In this document: positions 1 to 6,959 of the stretch, in pieces
Numbering within the stretch: position 1 is the first letter of the stretch
Layout: each line of letters starts with the position of its first letter
NCBI RefSeq assembly: GCF_013111185.1
Contig: NZ_WVRE01000009.1
Location: 62,001-126,000, forward strand
From: Ruegeria sp. HKCCD7303
GTDB lineage: Bacteria; Pseudomonadota; Alphaproteobacteria; Rhodobacterales; Rhodobacteraceae
Direction of reading: 5' to 3'
Length of the DNA stretch: 64,000 nucleotides
Notes under the pieces: model-generated
Databases searched by the model: none
Told to the model about the DNA's origin: nothing
What the model saw: only the letters and a program-made list of their open reading frames with translations
Program-made: the position numbers and the translations under genes

Positions 1-2
1 TC

Positions 3-47
3 GCTCGGGCGATCGCCACGGTGGACGGGCGATTCGTTCAACAATGA
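3..47 (+). CDS. possible 3' end of an upstream gene (partial)
   Basis: An open frame runs in from the left edge and stops with TGA at 45-47, giving a tail that reads ARAIATVDGRFVQQ. A second frame also runs in from the edge and stops with TAA at 79-81, so I cannot say which is real. The strong hairpin with a T-run at 80-112 suggests that some rightward gene ends here. No family can be named from such a short tail. Confidence 0.3.
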   Translation, partial: ARAIATVDGRFVQQ

Positions 48-79
48 ATCCCCGAGGGCCGAGACAAACAGTCGGAAAT

Positions 80-112
80 AAAAAAGGCGGTGGATTGCTC
101 CACCGCCTTTTT
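80..112. terminator. bidirectional rho-independent terminator
   Basis: A perfect 8-bp stem (86-93 GGCGGTGG with 100-107) and a 6-nt loop are flanked by an A-run on the left and a T-run on the right, so it can end transcription in both directions. It lies between the rightward gene entering from the edge and the leftward small secreted protein at 131-313. Confidence 0.85.
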
Positions 113-130
113 CAAGAATTCCGTGTTGGC

Positions 131-313
131 TTAGCTTGCAGCAACAGCAGCAGCAACAACAACCAGCAGGATCAGCGGCAGGATGATGCCCTGCGACGAA
201 CCTTGAGTTTCTTCAACAACAACAGGTGCTTCAACAACCGGCTCTTCCAGGTTGCCAGCGTATGCGGTCGAAGCTGCGGCGGTCAGAGCTGCGGCGAGAA
301 CGAGTTTTTTCAT
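131..313 (-). CDS. small secreted/membrane protein of unknown function (60 aa)
   Basis: The product is 60 residues: a clear signal peptide (MKKLVLAAALTAAASTAYA), a short acidic, valine-rich linker (EEPVVEAPVVVEE), and a C-terminal hydrophobic segment ending in an alanine/valine stretch that could span the inner membrane. I chose the ATG at 313 because a GGAGG ribosome site lies just upstream and the signal peptide starts there; a longer in-frame reading to 394 has no such support. Small proteins of this plan are common in Rhodobacteraceae and are sometimes misnamed ferrochelatase in databases; I see no enzyme motif. The strong ribosome site and the terminator downstream suggest an abundant, monocistronic mRNA. 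Function unknown. Confidence 0.75.
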   Translation of the reverse strand: MKKLVLAAALTAAASTAYAGNLEEPVVEAPVVVEETQGSSQGIILPLILLVVVAAAVAAS

Positions 314-329
314 ATTAACCTCCAGAATT

Positions 330-358
330 TGCACGGTTCCAATGCCCGGAACCGCGCA
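330..358 (-). promoter_or_regulatory. leader hairpin upstream of the small secreted protein
   Basis: An 11-bp stem (330-340 with 348-358, one G-U pair when read on the minus strand) with a 7-nt loop lies in the 5' leader, 16 nt before the start codon and just outside the ribosome site. It has no T-run, so it is more likely an mRNA-stabilising or regulatory structure than a terminator. This is inference. Confidence 0.45.
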
Positions 359-452
359 CCTAAGACTTACCTCGTGTTTTTTTCTAATCAGCATTGGCGC
401 TGGATTGCAATTGCAACTTGAGCGCTAAGCGGCTTCGCGAAGGAAAATGTCG

Positions 453-1052
453 TCAAATTAGCAACACTTGCGTGCCGACCTTCGCCATAGAAAACAGTTC
501 AGCAATATCATCGTTGAAGAGGCCAATACAGCCATTCGACGAACGTCGCCCAATTTTGCGCGTATCGTGGGTGCCGTGAATGCGATAATATTTCCAGCCC
601 AGATATAAAGCGTGCGTTCCCAGAGGGTTATCTGGCCCCGGCGGGATATAGTCGGGCCATTCCGGATTTCTTCTCTTCATCGACGGTGTCGGCGACCAAC
701 TGGGGCCTTCAACTTTGCGGATCACGCTGGTGCGCCCGCGACGGGTCATCTCTTCGGTCAAAGGCACCGAAGATGGATAGAGTTTGTATACGGATTGATC
801 ATCTGACCAATAATGCAGCGCGCGAGACACGGTATCGACCAGAATAGCGCCGTTTCTGGTGTTCGAGAAATACGGCTGCCAGTCCAAAGCCCGGAAACCG
901 GACACGTTGCGACGCACGGGCGGCTCGGGTTCAGGCGCGGGGCGCAGCGGATCACCTGGAATGTACTGGGCCAGCGCCGGAGACGCCAACGACGCGGTAG
1001 CACCGGTCAGAAACCCCCGGCGTGTGGGCGACAGAAAACGCTTTTTGTCCAT
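453..1052 (-). CDS. L,D-transpeptidase (YkuD family), Tat-exported
   Basis: A 199-residue periplasmic enzyme expected to make 3-3 peptidoglycan cross-links or attach proteins to the wall. The N-terminus carries a twin-arginine signal (RRGFLTG at 11-17, hydrophobic stretch to about residue 28, ALA-Q cleavage), then a proline-rich linker and the YkuD domain from about residue 67 to the end. The catalytic region is visible: His159 in IHGTHD and Cys175 in SSNGCIGLFN. The residue before the Gly-Cys is Asn where the classic motif has His (SHGC); this variant keeps the nucleophile. It is divergent from the CAP-domain lipoprotein at 1222, with about 170 bp of shared promoter region. The family call is firm; which of the L,D-transpeptidase activities it has is not known. 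Confidence 0.9.
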   Translation of the reverse strand: MDKKRFLSPTRRGFLTGATASLASPALAQYIPGDPLRPAPEPEPPVRRNVSGFRALDWQPYFSNTRNGAILVDTVSRALHYWSDDQSVYKLYPSSVPLTEEMTRRGRTSVIRKVEGPSWSPTPSMKRRNPEWPDYIPPGPDNPLGTHALYLGWKYYRIHGTHDTRKIGRRSSNGCIGLFNDDIAELFSMAKVGTQVLLI

Positions 1053-1221
1053 GACAATGGGTCCTGTGTTCTGGAGAGTTCTGAAATCTGGCCTATTCTA
1101 TTGCGAGAATGCTTCAGTCGCAAACCAAACCGGCAGAATCACGCGAGTAATGACGAATGTACGTTTGCTCAGCGCAGTCAGGCACGCTATGCCGGGTGAC
1201 AACACAATTATCAGGTCGATC

Positions 1222-1737
1222 ATGACGCGTATCGTTTCTTTACTGTTGATTTGCTTTGTCGCACTTGCGGCATGTACTGACACCCGCACCACGGCCATTG
1301 GCGCAGATGGCCGCCCCTTGCCGACGGTTTACAAGATTCGCGGCAACCCGGAAAAGCTGCAGTTCCGTATGTTGGATTCGGTCAACGCTCTGCGGCAGGC
1401 TCAGGGTCTGCAGGCAGTGCAGTTGAACTCTCAGCTTAACGCGGCGGCAGCAACGCATTCCAAGGATATGGCCCGACAAAACCGGCCCTGGCACTTTGGG
1501 TCAGATGGTTCTTCGCCGATCGATCGGGCCGCGCGGGTCGGGTATTTCGGCACATTTCTGGGCGAGGCCATTTCCGAAACCTACGAGACCGAGACCGAGA
1601 CACTGGCAGCCTGGATGCAAGAACCGGGACCGCGCGCTGTCATCATGGACCCTAAGGCAACCCAGATGGGGTTCGCCTGGCATCAGGAAAGCGGTGGAAA
1701 AATCTGGTGGACGCTGGAAATGGGATCCGGCGGCTGA
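1222..1737 (+). CDS. CAP-domain (SCP-like) lipoprotein
   Basis: A 171-residue lipoprotein. Residues 1-18 form a lipoprotein signal with lipobox LAAC and lipidated Cys18; the CAP/SCP domain fills about residues 45-165, with the 'lN..R...gl..l..n..l..aA..hs.dMa' pattern of bacterial CAP proteins and a His in the HFGSDG segment. The frame stays open for some 360 nt further upstream, but the ATG at 1222 is the one that begins the signal peptide. CAP proteins of bacteria are extracytoplasmic and mostly of unknown role. It is divergently arranged with the L,D-transpeptidase, which suggests an envelope role, and is closed by a strong terminator. Confidence 0.85.
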   Translation: MTRIVSLLLICFVALAACTDTRTTAIGADGRPLPTVYKIRGNPEKLQFRMLDSVNALRQAQGLQAVQLNSQLNAAAATHSKDMARQNRPWHFGSDGSSPIDRAARVGYFGTFLGEAISETYETETETLAAWMQEPGPRAVIMDPKATQMGFAWHQESGGKIWWTLEMGSGG

Positions 1738-1750
1738 TCCAGATCTGCCT

Positions 1751-1781
1751 AAAAAAGCCCCCGGAAAACGGGGGCTTTTTT
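1751..1781. terminator. bidirectional terminator between CAP protein and ptsN
   Basis: A 13-bp perfect inverted repeat (1751-1763 with 1769-1781) including flanking A- and T-runs and a GAAAA loop separates the convergent genes at 1222-1737 and 1788-2252. Confidence 0.9.
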
Positions 1782-1787
1782 AGTCTT

Positions 1788-2252
1788 TTAAGCAGCTTGC
1801 ATAGATTGAGCTTCGGTCAATATCGCATAGAGCTTAACCGGATCTGGGTTCGCTCGCAGCTTGGTGCAGACCGAAGTATCTCGCAACGTGCGCGACACCA
1901 ATGCCAGCGCCTTGAGATGATCCACGCCCGCCTCTTCCGGCGCAAACAGCGCAAAAGCGATGTCTACAGGCTGTCGATCAACCGACCCGAAATCGATGGG
2001 TTTTTCCAGCATGACAAACACGCCCGAAACCGCTTCAAGCCCGGCCAGGCGCGCATGCGGCAAAGCCACACCATGCCCAACGCCAGTGGGGCCAAGGCTT
2101 TCGCGCTCAAGCAGGCAATCAACGACGGCCTGAGCATCAAGGCTCCGGGTCGCGGCGGCGACGTCGCCGATTTCCTGAAACAACCGCTTCTTGCTGGAAG
2201 CGGCCGAGAGTACACGTACTGCCTCGGGCTTGAGAATGCTCGAAAGCTCCAT
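1788..2252 (-). CDS. ptsN: PTS IIA-like nitrogen-regulatory protein PtsN
   Basis: A 154-residue EIIA-Ntr protein, the output of the nitrogen-related phosphotransfer chain (PtsP-NPr-PtsN). The phosphoacceptor is His66 in GVGHGVALPHARL, the signature of the family. The start at 2252 gives the normal family length; the frame continues upstream but crosses an inter-gene hairpin. It follows hpf on the same strand, as in most proteobacteria (rpoN-hpf-ptsN), although rpoN itself is absent here. It probably controls potassium transport and stress responses through its phosphorylation state, as in other proteobacteria; that is knowledge of the family. Confidence 0.95.
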   Translation of the reverse strand: MELSSILKPEAVRVLSAASSKKRLFQEIGDVAAATRSLDAQAVVDCLLERESLGPTGVGHGVALPHARLAGLEAVSGVFVMLEKPIDFGSVDRQPVDIAFALFAPEEAGVDHLKALALVSRTLRDTSVCTKLRANPDPVKLYAILTEAQSMQAA

Positions 2253-2271
2253 GATCACGCTCCATGGAACG

Positions 2272-2291
2272 GCACCCGCCTTGGCGGGTGC
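2272..2291. other. hairpin between hpf and ptsN
   Basis: A 20-nt near-perfect inverted repeat (GCACCCGCC with GGCGGGTGC, 2-nt gap) between the two genes. There is no T-run on either side, so it could be an RNA processing or attenuating element rather than a full terminator, letting ptsN be read at a lower level than hpf. Confidence 0.5.
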
Positions 2292-2310
2292 GGTCCCGTT
2301 TTCTTGCCTG

Positions 2311-2874
2311 TTACGGATCGATCCAGCCGATGTTACCGTCATCGCGACGGTAGACAACGTTCAATCCATCCTTGTTCTCATTCCTGAACACCAGCACCGG
2401 AGCGCCAGCAAGTTCCATTTGCATCACGGCTTCCCCAACGCTCAGAGACGGAATTTTCGTCTCCATCTCAGCCACAATCATGGGCTGCAGCGATTCGGGT
2501 TCGTTTGCCGTGTCCGATTCGTCAGAGGCGAGGATATAAGAGGACGCACCAAAGAGTTCAACCGGCTCTGAACGGTCCTTGTGGTGATCCTTCAGTCGGC
2601 GCTTATAGCGGCGCAGTTGGGTTTCCATCTTGTCACAGCATGCCTCGAATGCTGCATAAATCTCAGTTGCGTGCGCCTTGGCCTGGGCGGTAAGGCCCGT
2701 CGACAGATGCACAGTTGTTTCGCATACATATTCATGCGCTGAACGGGAAAAGACGACGTTGGCATCTGTTGGCCGCTGAGCATATTTGCCCACAACCTCG
2801 CCCAGCTCGGTCTGCACGTGTGTCTGCAGGGCCGCGCCGATGTCGATCTGTTTTCCGCTGATTTGGTAACGCAT
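2311..2874 (-). CDS. hpf: ribosome hibernation-promoting factor, long form
   Basis: A 187-residue ribosome-associated inhibitor that dimerises 70S ribosomes into inactive 100S particles in stationary phase. The N-terminal S30AE domain covers about residues 1-100 and the C-terminal dimerisation domain about 130-187 (IPSLSVGEAVMQMELAGAPV and NVVYRRDDGNIGWIDP), so it is the long form, not the short E. coli type. The ATG at 2874 has a GGAGATC ribosome site. A 252-bp gap separates it from lptB upstream, wide enough for its own promoter; it precedes ptsN. Confidence 0.95.
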   Translation of the reverse strand: MRYQISGKQIDIGAALQTHVQTELGEVVGKYAQRPTDANVVFSRSAHEYVCETTVHLSTGLTAQAKAHATEIYAAFEACCDKMETQLRRYKRRLKDHHKDRSEPVELFGASSYILASDESDTANEPESLQPMIVAEMETKIPSLSVGEAVMQMELAGAPVLVFRNENKDGLNVVYRRDDGNIGWIDP

Positions 2875-3126
2875 GTGATCTCCTTCACAATTCACACCCA
2901 TTCTGACGTCGCAGTCCGCGACGAACTTGTTTTTATCGGGTGGGGGGTCGCGACATTTTCTGCGGTTGCCTTAAAACCTGCCCTTCGAAGAAGGGACATC
3001 GAGATCCAGACTGGAACCGAGTAAATGCCATAGACCAATTGAGGCAAGAGACGAAGGAAGAGTCAATCAAAACAGGCGTGTATATACGCGATTTCCGTCG
3101 TGAACCGGATGCCATTCAGCACAACC

Positions 3127-3885
3127 CTATGAAATACGGAAGTTTTCGCCCAAATAGACCCGACGCACATTCTCGTTTTCGACAACTTCATCAGGTGTGC
3201 CAGACATCAGCACCTGGCCATCATGCAGGATATAGGCGCGATCCACAATTTCCAGCGTTTCCCGGACGTTGTGATCTGTGATCAGAACACCGATTCCCCG
3301 TTTTTTCAGGTCAGCCACCAGATGCCGAATATCCCCGACACTGATCGGGTCGACGCCTGCAAAGGGTTCGTCCAAGAGCAGATATTTCGGATCTGCTGCC
3401 AAACAGCGCGCGATCTCGACACGGCGGCGCTCACCACCCGAAAGCGCCAAGGCCGGGGCCCGGCGCAAATGCTCGATAGAGAAATCAGACAGCAGTTCTT
3501 CCAGCCGCTCTTTGCGCCGATGGGCGTGTGCGACAGTGATGTCCAGAACGGCGGCGATGTTGTCCTCGACGCTCATCCCGCGGAAAATCGACATTTCCTG
3601 TGGCAGATAGCCGATCCCCATTCGAGCGCGCCGATACATCGGCAAGGTCGTGACATTCTGGCCGTCGATTGTCACTTTACCCGCCTCGGGAAACACAAGA
3701 CCCGCCACGGAATAGAAAGTTGTGGTTTTACCCGATCCGTTTGGTCCCAGCAGCGCCACGACCTCGGACCGGTCCAGTGTCATGGAAACCTCTCGGATAA
3801 CCGTCTTTTTCCGATAAGACTTTCGCAGCTTCTCGATACGTAGGCCTGAACTGCCCTCGGCCACAGAAAGCTCGGGGCGCGCCAT
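3127..3885 (-). CDS. lptB: LPS export ABC transporter ATP-binding protein LptB
   Basis: A 252-residue ABC ATPase that powers extraction of lipopolysaccharide from the inner membrane with LptF/LptG. Walker A GPNGSGKTT is at 47-55, the signature LSGGE at 148-152 and Walker B YLLLDEP at 168-174, followed by the FAGVDP and ITDHNVRETL stretches typical of LptB. The start ATG at 3885 overlaps the lptA stop (TGATG), so the two are translationally coupled. LptF and LptG are not in the window. Confidence 0.97.
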   Translation of the reverse strand: MARPELSVAEGSSGLRIEKLRKSYRKKTVIREVSMTLDRSEVVALLGPNGSGKTTTFYSVAGLVFPEAGKVTIDGQNVTTLPMYRRARMGIGYLPQEMSIFRGMSVEDNIAAVLDITVAHAHRRKERLEELLSDFSIEHLRRAPALALSGGERRRVEIARCLAADPKYLLLDEPFAGVDPISVGDIRHLVADLKKRGIGVLITDHNVRETLEIVDRAYILHDGQVLMSGTPDEVVENENVRRVYLGENFRIS

Positions 3886-4376
3886 CAGTTGTTGCCCTGC
3901 TGCAAGATCGTTTTGACACGCCCTGTCATCGTTGCGGTACCCGTCGTCAGATTGGCGTTCATCTGATCGCCGCTGATAACACTGGGGCCCTGTGTCAGAA
4001 GGACGTTCCCCTTCATCACGATCACGCCCGAGTCGATTGTGTATTCTGCCCAATCGCCTTCAGCAGCGTCAGGTGGGCTGACCAGAACCACGTTTTCGCT
4101 TGCCTCCATCCGTTCGATGGCCGAGCGTTCCTGATTGTAGATCACCAAAACCCGTTCAGCTGTCAGCCGCATTTCACCCTGTACAACGATGACATCTCCA
4201 AGGAACTCGGCAGAGCCGTCTTCCTGGTTCACATTCAGCGTTTCAGACGTCACCTCGACCGGCAGACTTGGGTCGGCATTCGCAGAACCAAAGGCCACCT
4301 GCGCTTCTTGCGCAGTCGCGGACCCGGCACCCACAATTACAGCGAGACACAGAGGAACAAAACGAAAATCGAACAC
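3885..4376 (-). CDS. lptA: LPS transport periplasmic protein LptA
   Basis: A 163-residue periplasmic bridge protein with a signal peptide (cleavage after SATA, near residue 22) and an OstA/LptA beta-jellyroll repeat domain (about 38-150, with the EVTSETLNVNQEDGSAEF and GDVIVVQGEMRLTAERV strands). It starts with GTG at 4376, 3 nt after the lptC stop, and its stop overlaps lptB. It carries LPS from LptC to LptD across the periplasm. Confidence 0.95.
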   Translation of the reverse strand: MFDFRFVPLCLAVIVGAGSATAQEAQVAFGSANADPSLPVEVTSETLNVNQEDGSAEFLGDVIVVQGEMRLTAERVLVIYNQERSAIERMEASENVVLVSPPDAAEGDWAEYTIDSGVIVMKGNVLLTQGPSVISGDQMNANLTTGTATMTGRVKTILQQGNN

Positions 4377-4379
4377 AGG

Positions 4380-4979
4380 TTATCTTTCTGCCTTTTCAGG
4401 CTCGTATATCAGCTTCACGCCATCTGTAAAAACAATATGGACGGGACCATCCTTTTTTTCAGTTCCAAAGGTCATGCGCCCGGCGGAAAAGTTGCCGATC
4501 GGCCCGGTTCCGTTCACCTGCCCCGGTGTGTCGCCGCGAATTTCGTCCAGCGACGTGTTGAGCAGATCTGTTGTGACCTGAAGACCATCCGCTGTGGTGA
4601 TCACCACGTCGCCGACAAAGGTGGCCGTGCCCTCATCCGGACGAATTAACCCAGAGTTGGAATCCAATGTGATCGTTCCGCCATTCAGTAAACCAAACCG
4701 GCCGCGGAATTCAGACGCTGCCGGAGTTGACCCTTCGCTGCCTTGGGTGGCCTGCGTGGCTTCAATTTGCACATCTTCGCCTTTGCGGGTTGTACCCTGG
4801 TAATTTGGCTGGGTCACGACTTGCTGCGCCAGCCGTTCATCAATGTCATTTTGCGCGAAAGGCACTGACACATTTGTTTCGATGCTGCGGGACAGCAGAA
4901 AGACAGTGGACAGCAAGACGATGGCCGCAAGCGGCAACAGGACCTTCAGGAACTGCACCATGCGGGAATATCTGTCCAC
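4380..4979 (-). CDS. lptC: LPS export protein LptC
   Basis: A 199-residue bitopic protein with one N-terminal membrane segment (about 9-29, LKVLLPLAAIVLLSTVFLLS) and a periplasmic LptC/OstA-like domain. It begins with GTG at 4979 behind a G-rich GAGGGGGG ribosome site, directly after kdsD. It anchors the trans-envelope Lpt bridge to LptB2FG. Sequence conservation of LptC is low in general, so position between kdsD and lptA is a large part of the call. Confidence 0.92.
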   Translation of the reverse strand: MDRYSRMVQFLKVLLPLAAIVLLSTVFLLSRSIETNVSVPFAQNDIDERLAQQVVTQPNYQGTTRKGEDVQIEATQATQGSEGSTPAASEFRGRFGLLNGGTITLDSNSGLIRPDEGTATFVGDVVITTADGLQVTTDLLNTSLDEIRGDTPGQVNGTGPIGNFSAGRMTFGTEKKDGPVHIVFTDGVKLIYEPEKAER

Positions 4980-4991
4980 TTCGCCCCCCCC

Positions 4992-5954
4992 TCAGCCCAG
5001 ACCGACGCGCAAACAATCGTGGATATGCAACAAGCCCTGTGCTTGTCCATCCGCCTCGGGGTCGACCACAAACAGCGAAGTGATCTTGCGATCATTCATG
5101 ATCGCGACCGCTTCTTCGGCCAGTGCGTTGGGAGCAATGGTCATCGGATCACGGGTCATGACATCTTGCGTGCTCTTGTCCAACAGCCCGTCCATGTTAC
5201 GACGCAAATCGCCATCGGTGACAATGCCCAGCAGACGGCCTGCGTCATCGGTAACACCAACGACACCAAAGCTTTTTTGGCTCATGACCAGCAAAGCCTC
5301 GCTCATCGGAGTGCCCGATGCGACAACAGGCATATCCGAATGCATCAGGTCGCGCACCTTACTGAGCTGCGCGCCGAGTTTACCGCCAGGGTGGAAGTCG
5401 CGGAAATTCTCGGGCTTGAAATCCCGGTACTTCATCAAAGCAATCGCCAGCGCATCGCCCATTGCCAAAGTCAATGTCGTCGAGATCGAAGGCACCATGC
5501 CAAAGCCACATGCCTCACCCATTGACGGGATCAGCAGATGTACATCCGCCTGCTTCATAAGCGTGCTCTGGGGCTTACTGGACAAGCCGATCAGCGGAAT
5601 GCCAAAGCGTCGGGTAAATGCCAACATGTTGGCCAGTTCCGGAGCCTCGCCCGAGTTTGAGATCGCCAGGACAACATCGCCCTTGGATACCATCCCCAGA
5701 TCGCCATGGCTGGCCTCGGCCGGATGAACAAAATAGGCCGGCGTACCCGTGCTGGCCAGAGTCGCAGCAATCTTGTGACCGATATGGCCTGATTTGCCGA
5801 TCCCGCTGACAATGATGCGACCCGTTGCTTGCAGGATCAGTTGCACAGCCTCGGCAAAGTGTTCATCAAGGCTTTCGGCCAGCACGTCAAGGGCGCGGGC
5901 TTCATCAGTGACAACCTGTCGGGCAGTTCTTAGAAAGGCTTCGGTATCGGTCAT
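4992..5954 (-). CDS. kdsD: D-arabinose 5-phosphate isomerase (KdsD/KpsF family)
   Basis: A 320-residue enzyme that isomerises ribulose 5-phosphate to arabinose 5-phosphate, the first step of Kdo synthesis for lipid A core. An SIS domain (about 35-175, with SGIGKSGHIGHK and SNSGEAPEL) is followed by two CBS domains (about 205-320). The start ATG at 5954 overlaps the rnd stop (ATGA). It heads the lptC-lptA-lptB group. The phosphatase gene kdsC, often next to it, is not here. Confidence 0.95.
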   Translation of the reverse strand: MTDTEAFLRTARQVVTDEARALDVLAESLDEHFAEAVQLILQATGRIIVSGIGKSGHIGHKIAATLASTGTPAYFVHPAEASHGDLGMVSKGDVVLAISNSGEAPELANMLAFTRRFGIPLIGLSSKPQSTLMKQADVHLLIPSMGEACGFGMVPSISTTLTLAMGDALAIALMKYRDFKPENFRDFHPGGKLGAQLSKVRDLMHSDMPVVASGTPMSEALLVMSQKSFGVVGVTDDAGRLLGIVTDGDLRRNMDGLLDKSTQDVMTRDPMTIAPNALAEEAVAIMNDRKITSLFVVDPEADGQAQGLLHIHDCLRVGLG

Positions 5955-6565
5955 GAGTGCGCAAAGATATCCGTTTCGGGCCAACCGGCGAGGTCCAGCT
6001 TCGCACGCATTGGCAAGAAATCAAAACACGCCTGCGCCATCTCGGTCCGGTCCTCGCGGGCCAGCCGTTTGTTCAATTCGTCCCGCAGGCGGTGCAGGTA
6101 CAGAACGTCCGATGCCGCATAGTCCAACTGAGCGTCCGTCAGGGTTTCAGCGCCCCAATCGCTCATTTGCTGTTGTTTCGAGATATCGACACCGATCAGT
6201 TCCTGGCACAGGTTTTTCAGCCCGTGCCGGTCCGTATAAGTGCGCACCAACCGGCTGGCGATCTTGGTGCAGTAAACCGGTGCAGCCAACGCGCCAAAGG
6301 TGTGATACATCGCGGCAATGTCGAAACGCCCAAAGTGGAACAGCTTAAGCACGTCGGGGTTTTCCAGCATGGCGCACAGGTTCGGCGCTGCGGTCTGGCC
6401 CCGTTCAACCTGAACAATATGGCTGTTGCCGTCACCACCCGACATCTGGATCACGCACAAGCGGTCGCGATGCGGGTTTAACCCCATGGTTTCGCAGTCA
6501 ATGGCCACAATGGGCCCCAAATCCAGCCCGTCCGGCAGATCGTTTTTGTACAAATGGTTCGCCAC
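5951..6565 (-). CDS. rnd: short-form ribonuclease D (3'-5' exonuclease)
   Basis: A 204-residue DEDD-type exonuclease domain without the HRDC domains of E. coli RNase D, the usual alphaproteobacterial short form. Motifs: AIDCETMG (Exo I, metal-binding Asp and Glu), FHFGRFD (Exo II) and YAASDVLYLHRL (Exo III). I start it at the GTG at 6565 because AGAGGAA lies just upstream and the product then has the family's usual 204 residues; an ATG 23 codons upstream lacks this. Probably trims tRNA/rRNA 3' ends. It overlaps kdsD by 4 nt. Confidence 0.9.
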   Translation of the reverse strand: MANHLYKNDLPDGLDLGPIVAIDCETMGLNPHRDRLCVIQMSGGDGNSHIVQVERGQTAAPNLCAMLENPDVLKLFHFGRFDIAAMYHTFGALAAPVYCTKIASRLVRTYTDRHGLKNLCQELIGVDISKQQQMSDWGAETLTDAQLDYAASDVLYLHRLRDELNKRLAREDRTEMAQACFDFLPMRAKLDLAGWPETDIFAHS

Positions 6566-6668
6566 GCAACTATTCCTCTGAGCGCTTTCGCCTCCGAGAT
6601 AGGCGGTTTGGTCCATAAACTCAACGCCGTCCAAAAATCGCGGTCATTTCATCACCAAGCAATTGATT

Positions 6669-6689
6669 TTATCCTCAAGGGGGGGATAA
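6669..6689 (+). promoter_or_regulatory. G-tract operator for the CsoR/RcnR-type regulator
   Basis: TTATCC (6669-6674) and GGATAA (6684-6689) form an inverted repeat around a run of G residues, 10 nt before the regulator's start codon. AT-flanked G-tract palindromes are the known operator type of RcnR/DmeR/CsoR repressors, so autorepression is likely; binding of the protein would also cover the ribosome site. Confidence 0.65.
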
Positions 6690-6698
6690 GGATAAATC

Positions 6699-6956
6699 AT
6701 GCCAAATCACAAACATGAGTCGCACCCACAAATCACGGCCCGGCTGAAACGCGCCCACGGTCATTTGGCCAAGGTCATTGCCATGCTGGAAGAACACGCC
6801 CCCTGTTCAGACGTCGCACAACAGCTTTTCGCTGTTGAAAGGGCCGTCACCAATGCCAAGCGCGCTTTGATCCATGATCATATCGACCATTGCCTGTCTT
6901 CTGAAGACGGTGGCAGCGGGATCGAAGACTTCAAAACGATTACGAAATACCTTTGA
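6699..6956 (+). CDS. metal-sensing repressor of the CsoR/RcnR/FrmR family
   Basis: An 85-residue all-helical DUF156 protein. It has Cys36, His61 and Cys65, the same positions as the Cu(I) ligands of Mycobacterium CsoR, but also a His-rich N-terminus (His4, His6, His9) like the nickel/cobalt sensor RcnR, so the metal cannot be read off with certainty. A G-tract operator precedes the gene. The downstream MFS exporter starts 3 nt after its stop, so the repressor very likely controls that exporter. Formaldehyde sensing (FrmR) is less likely because no dehydrogenase gene is adjacent. Confidence 0.85.
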   Translation: MPNHKHESHPQITARLKRAHGHLAKVIAMLEEHAPCSDVAQQLFAVERAVTNAKRALIHDHIDHCLSSEDGGSGIEDFKTITKYL

Positions 6957-6959
6957 ACC

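Noticed and set aside
859..1221. Upstream extension of the CAP-domain lipoprotein frame
   Set aside because: It is antisense to the L,D-transpeptidase gene and would bury the lipoprotein signal peptide inside the protein.
3076..3089. Palindrome GCGT-N6-ACGC upstream of hpf
   Set aside because: Only four paired bases; too weak to list as an operator.
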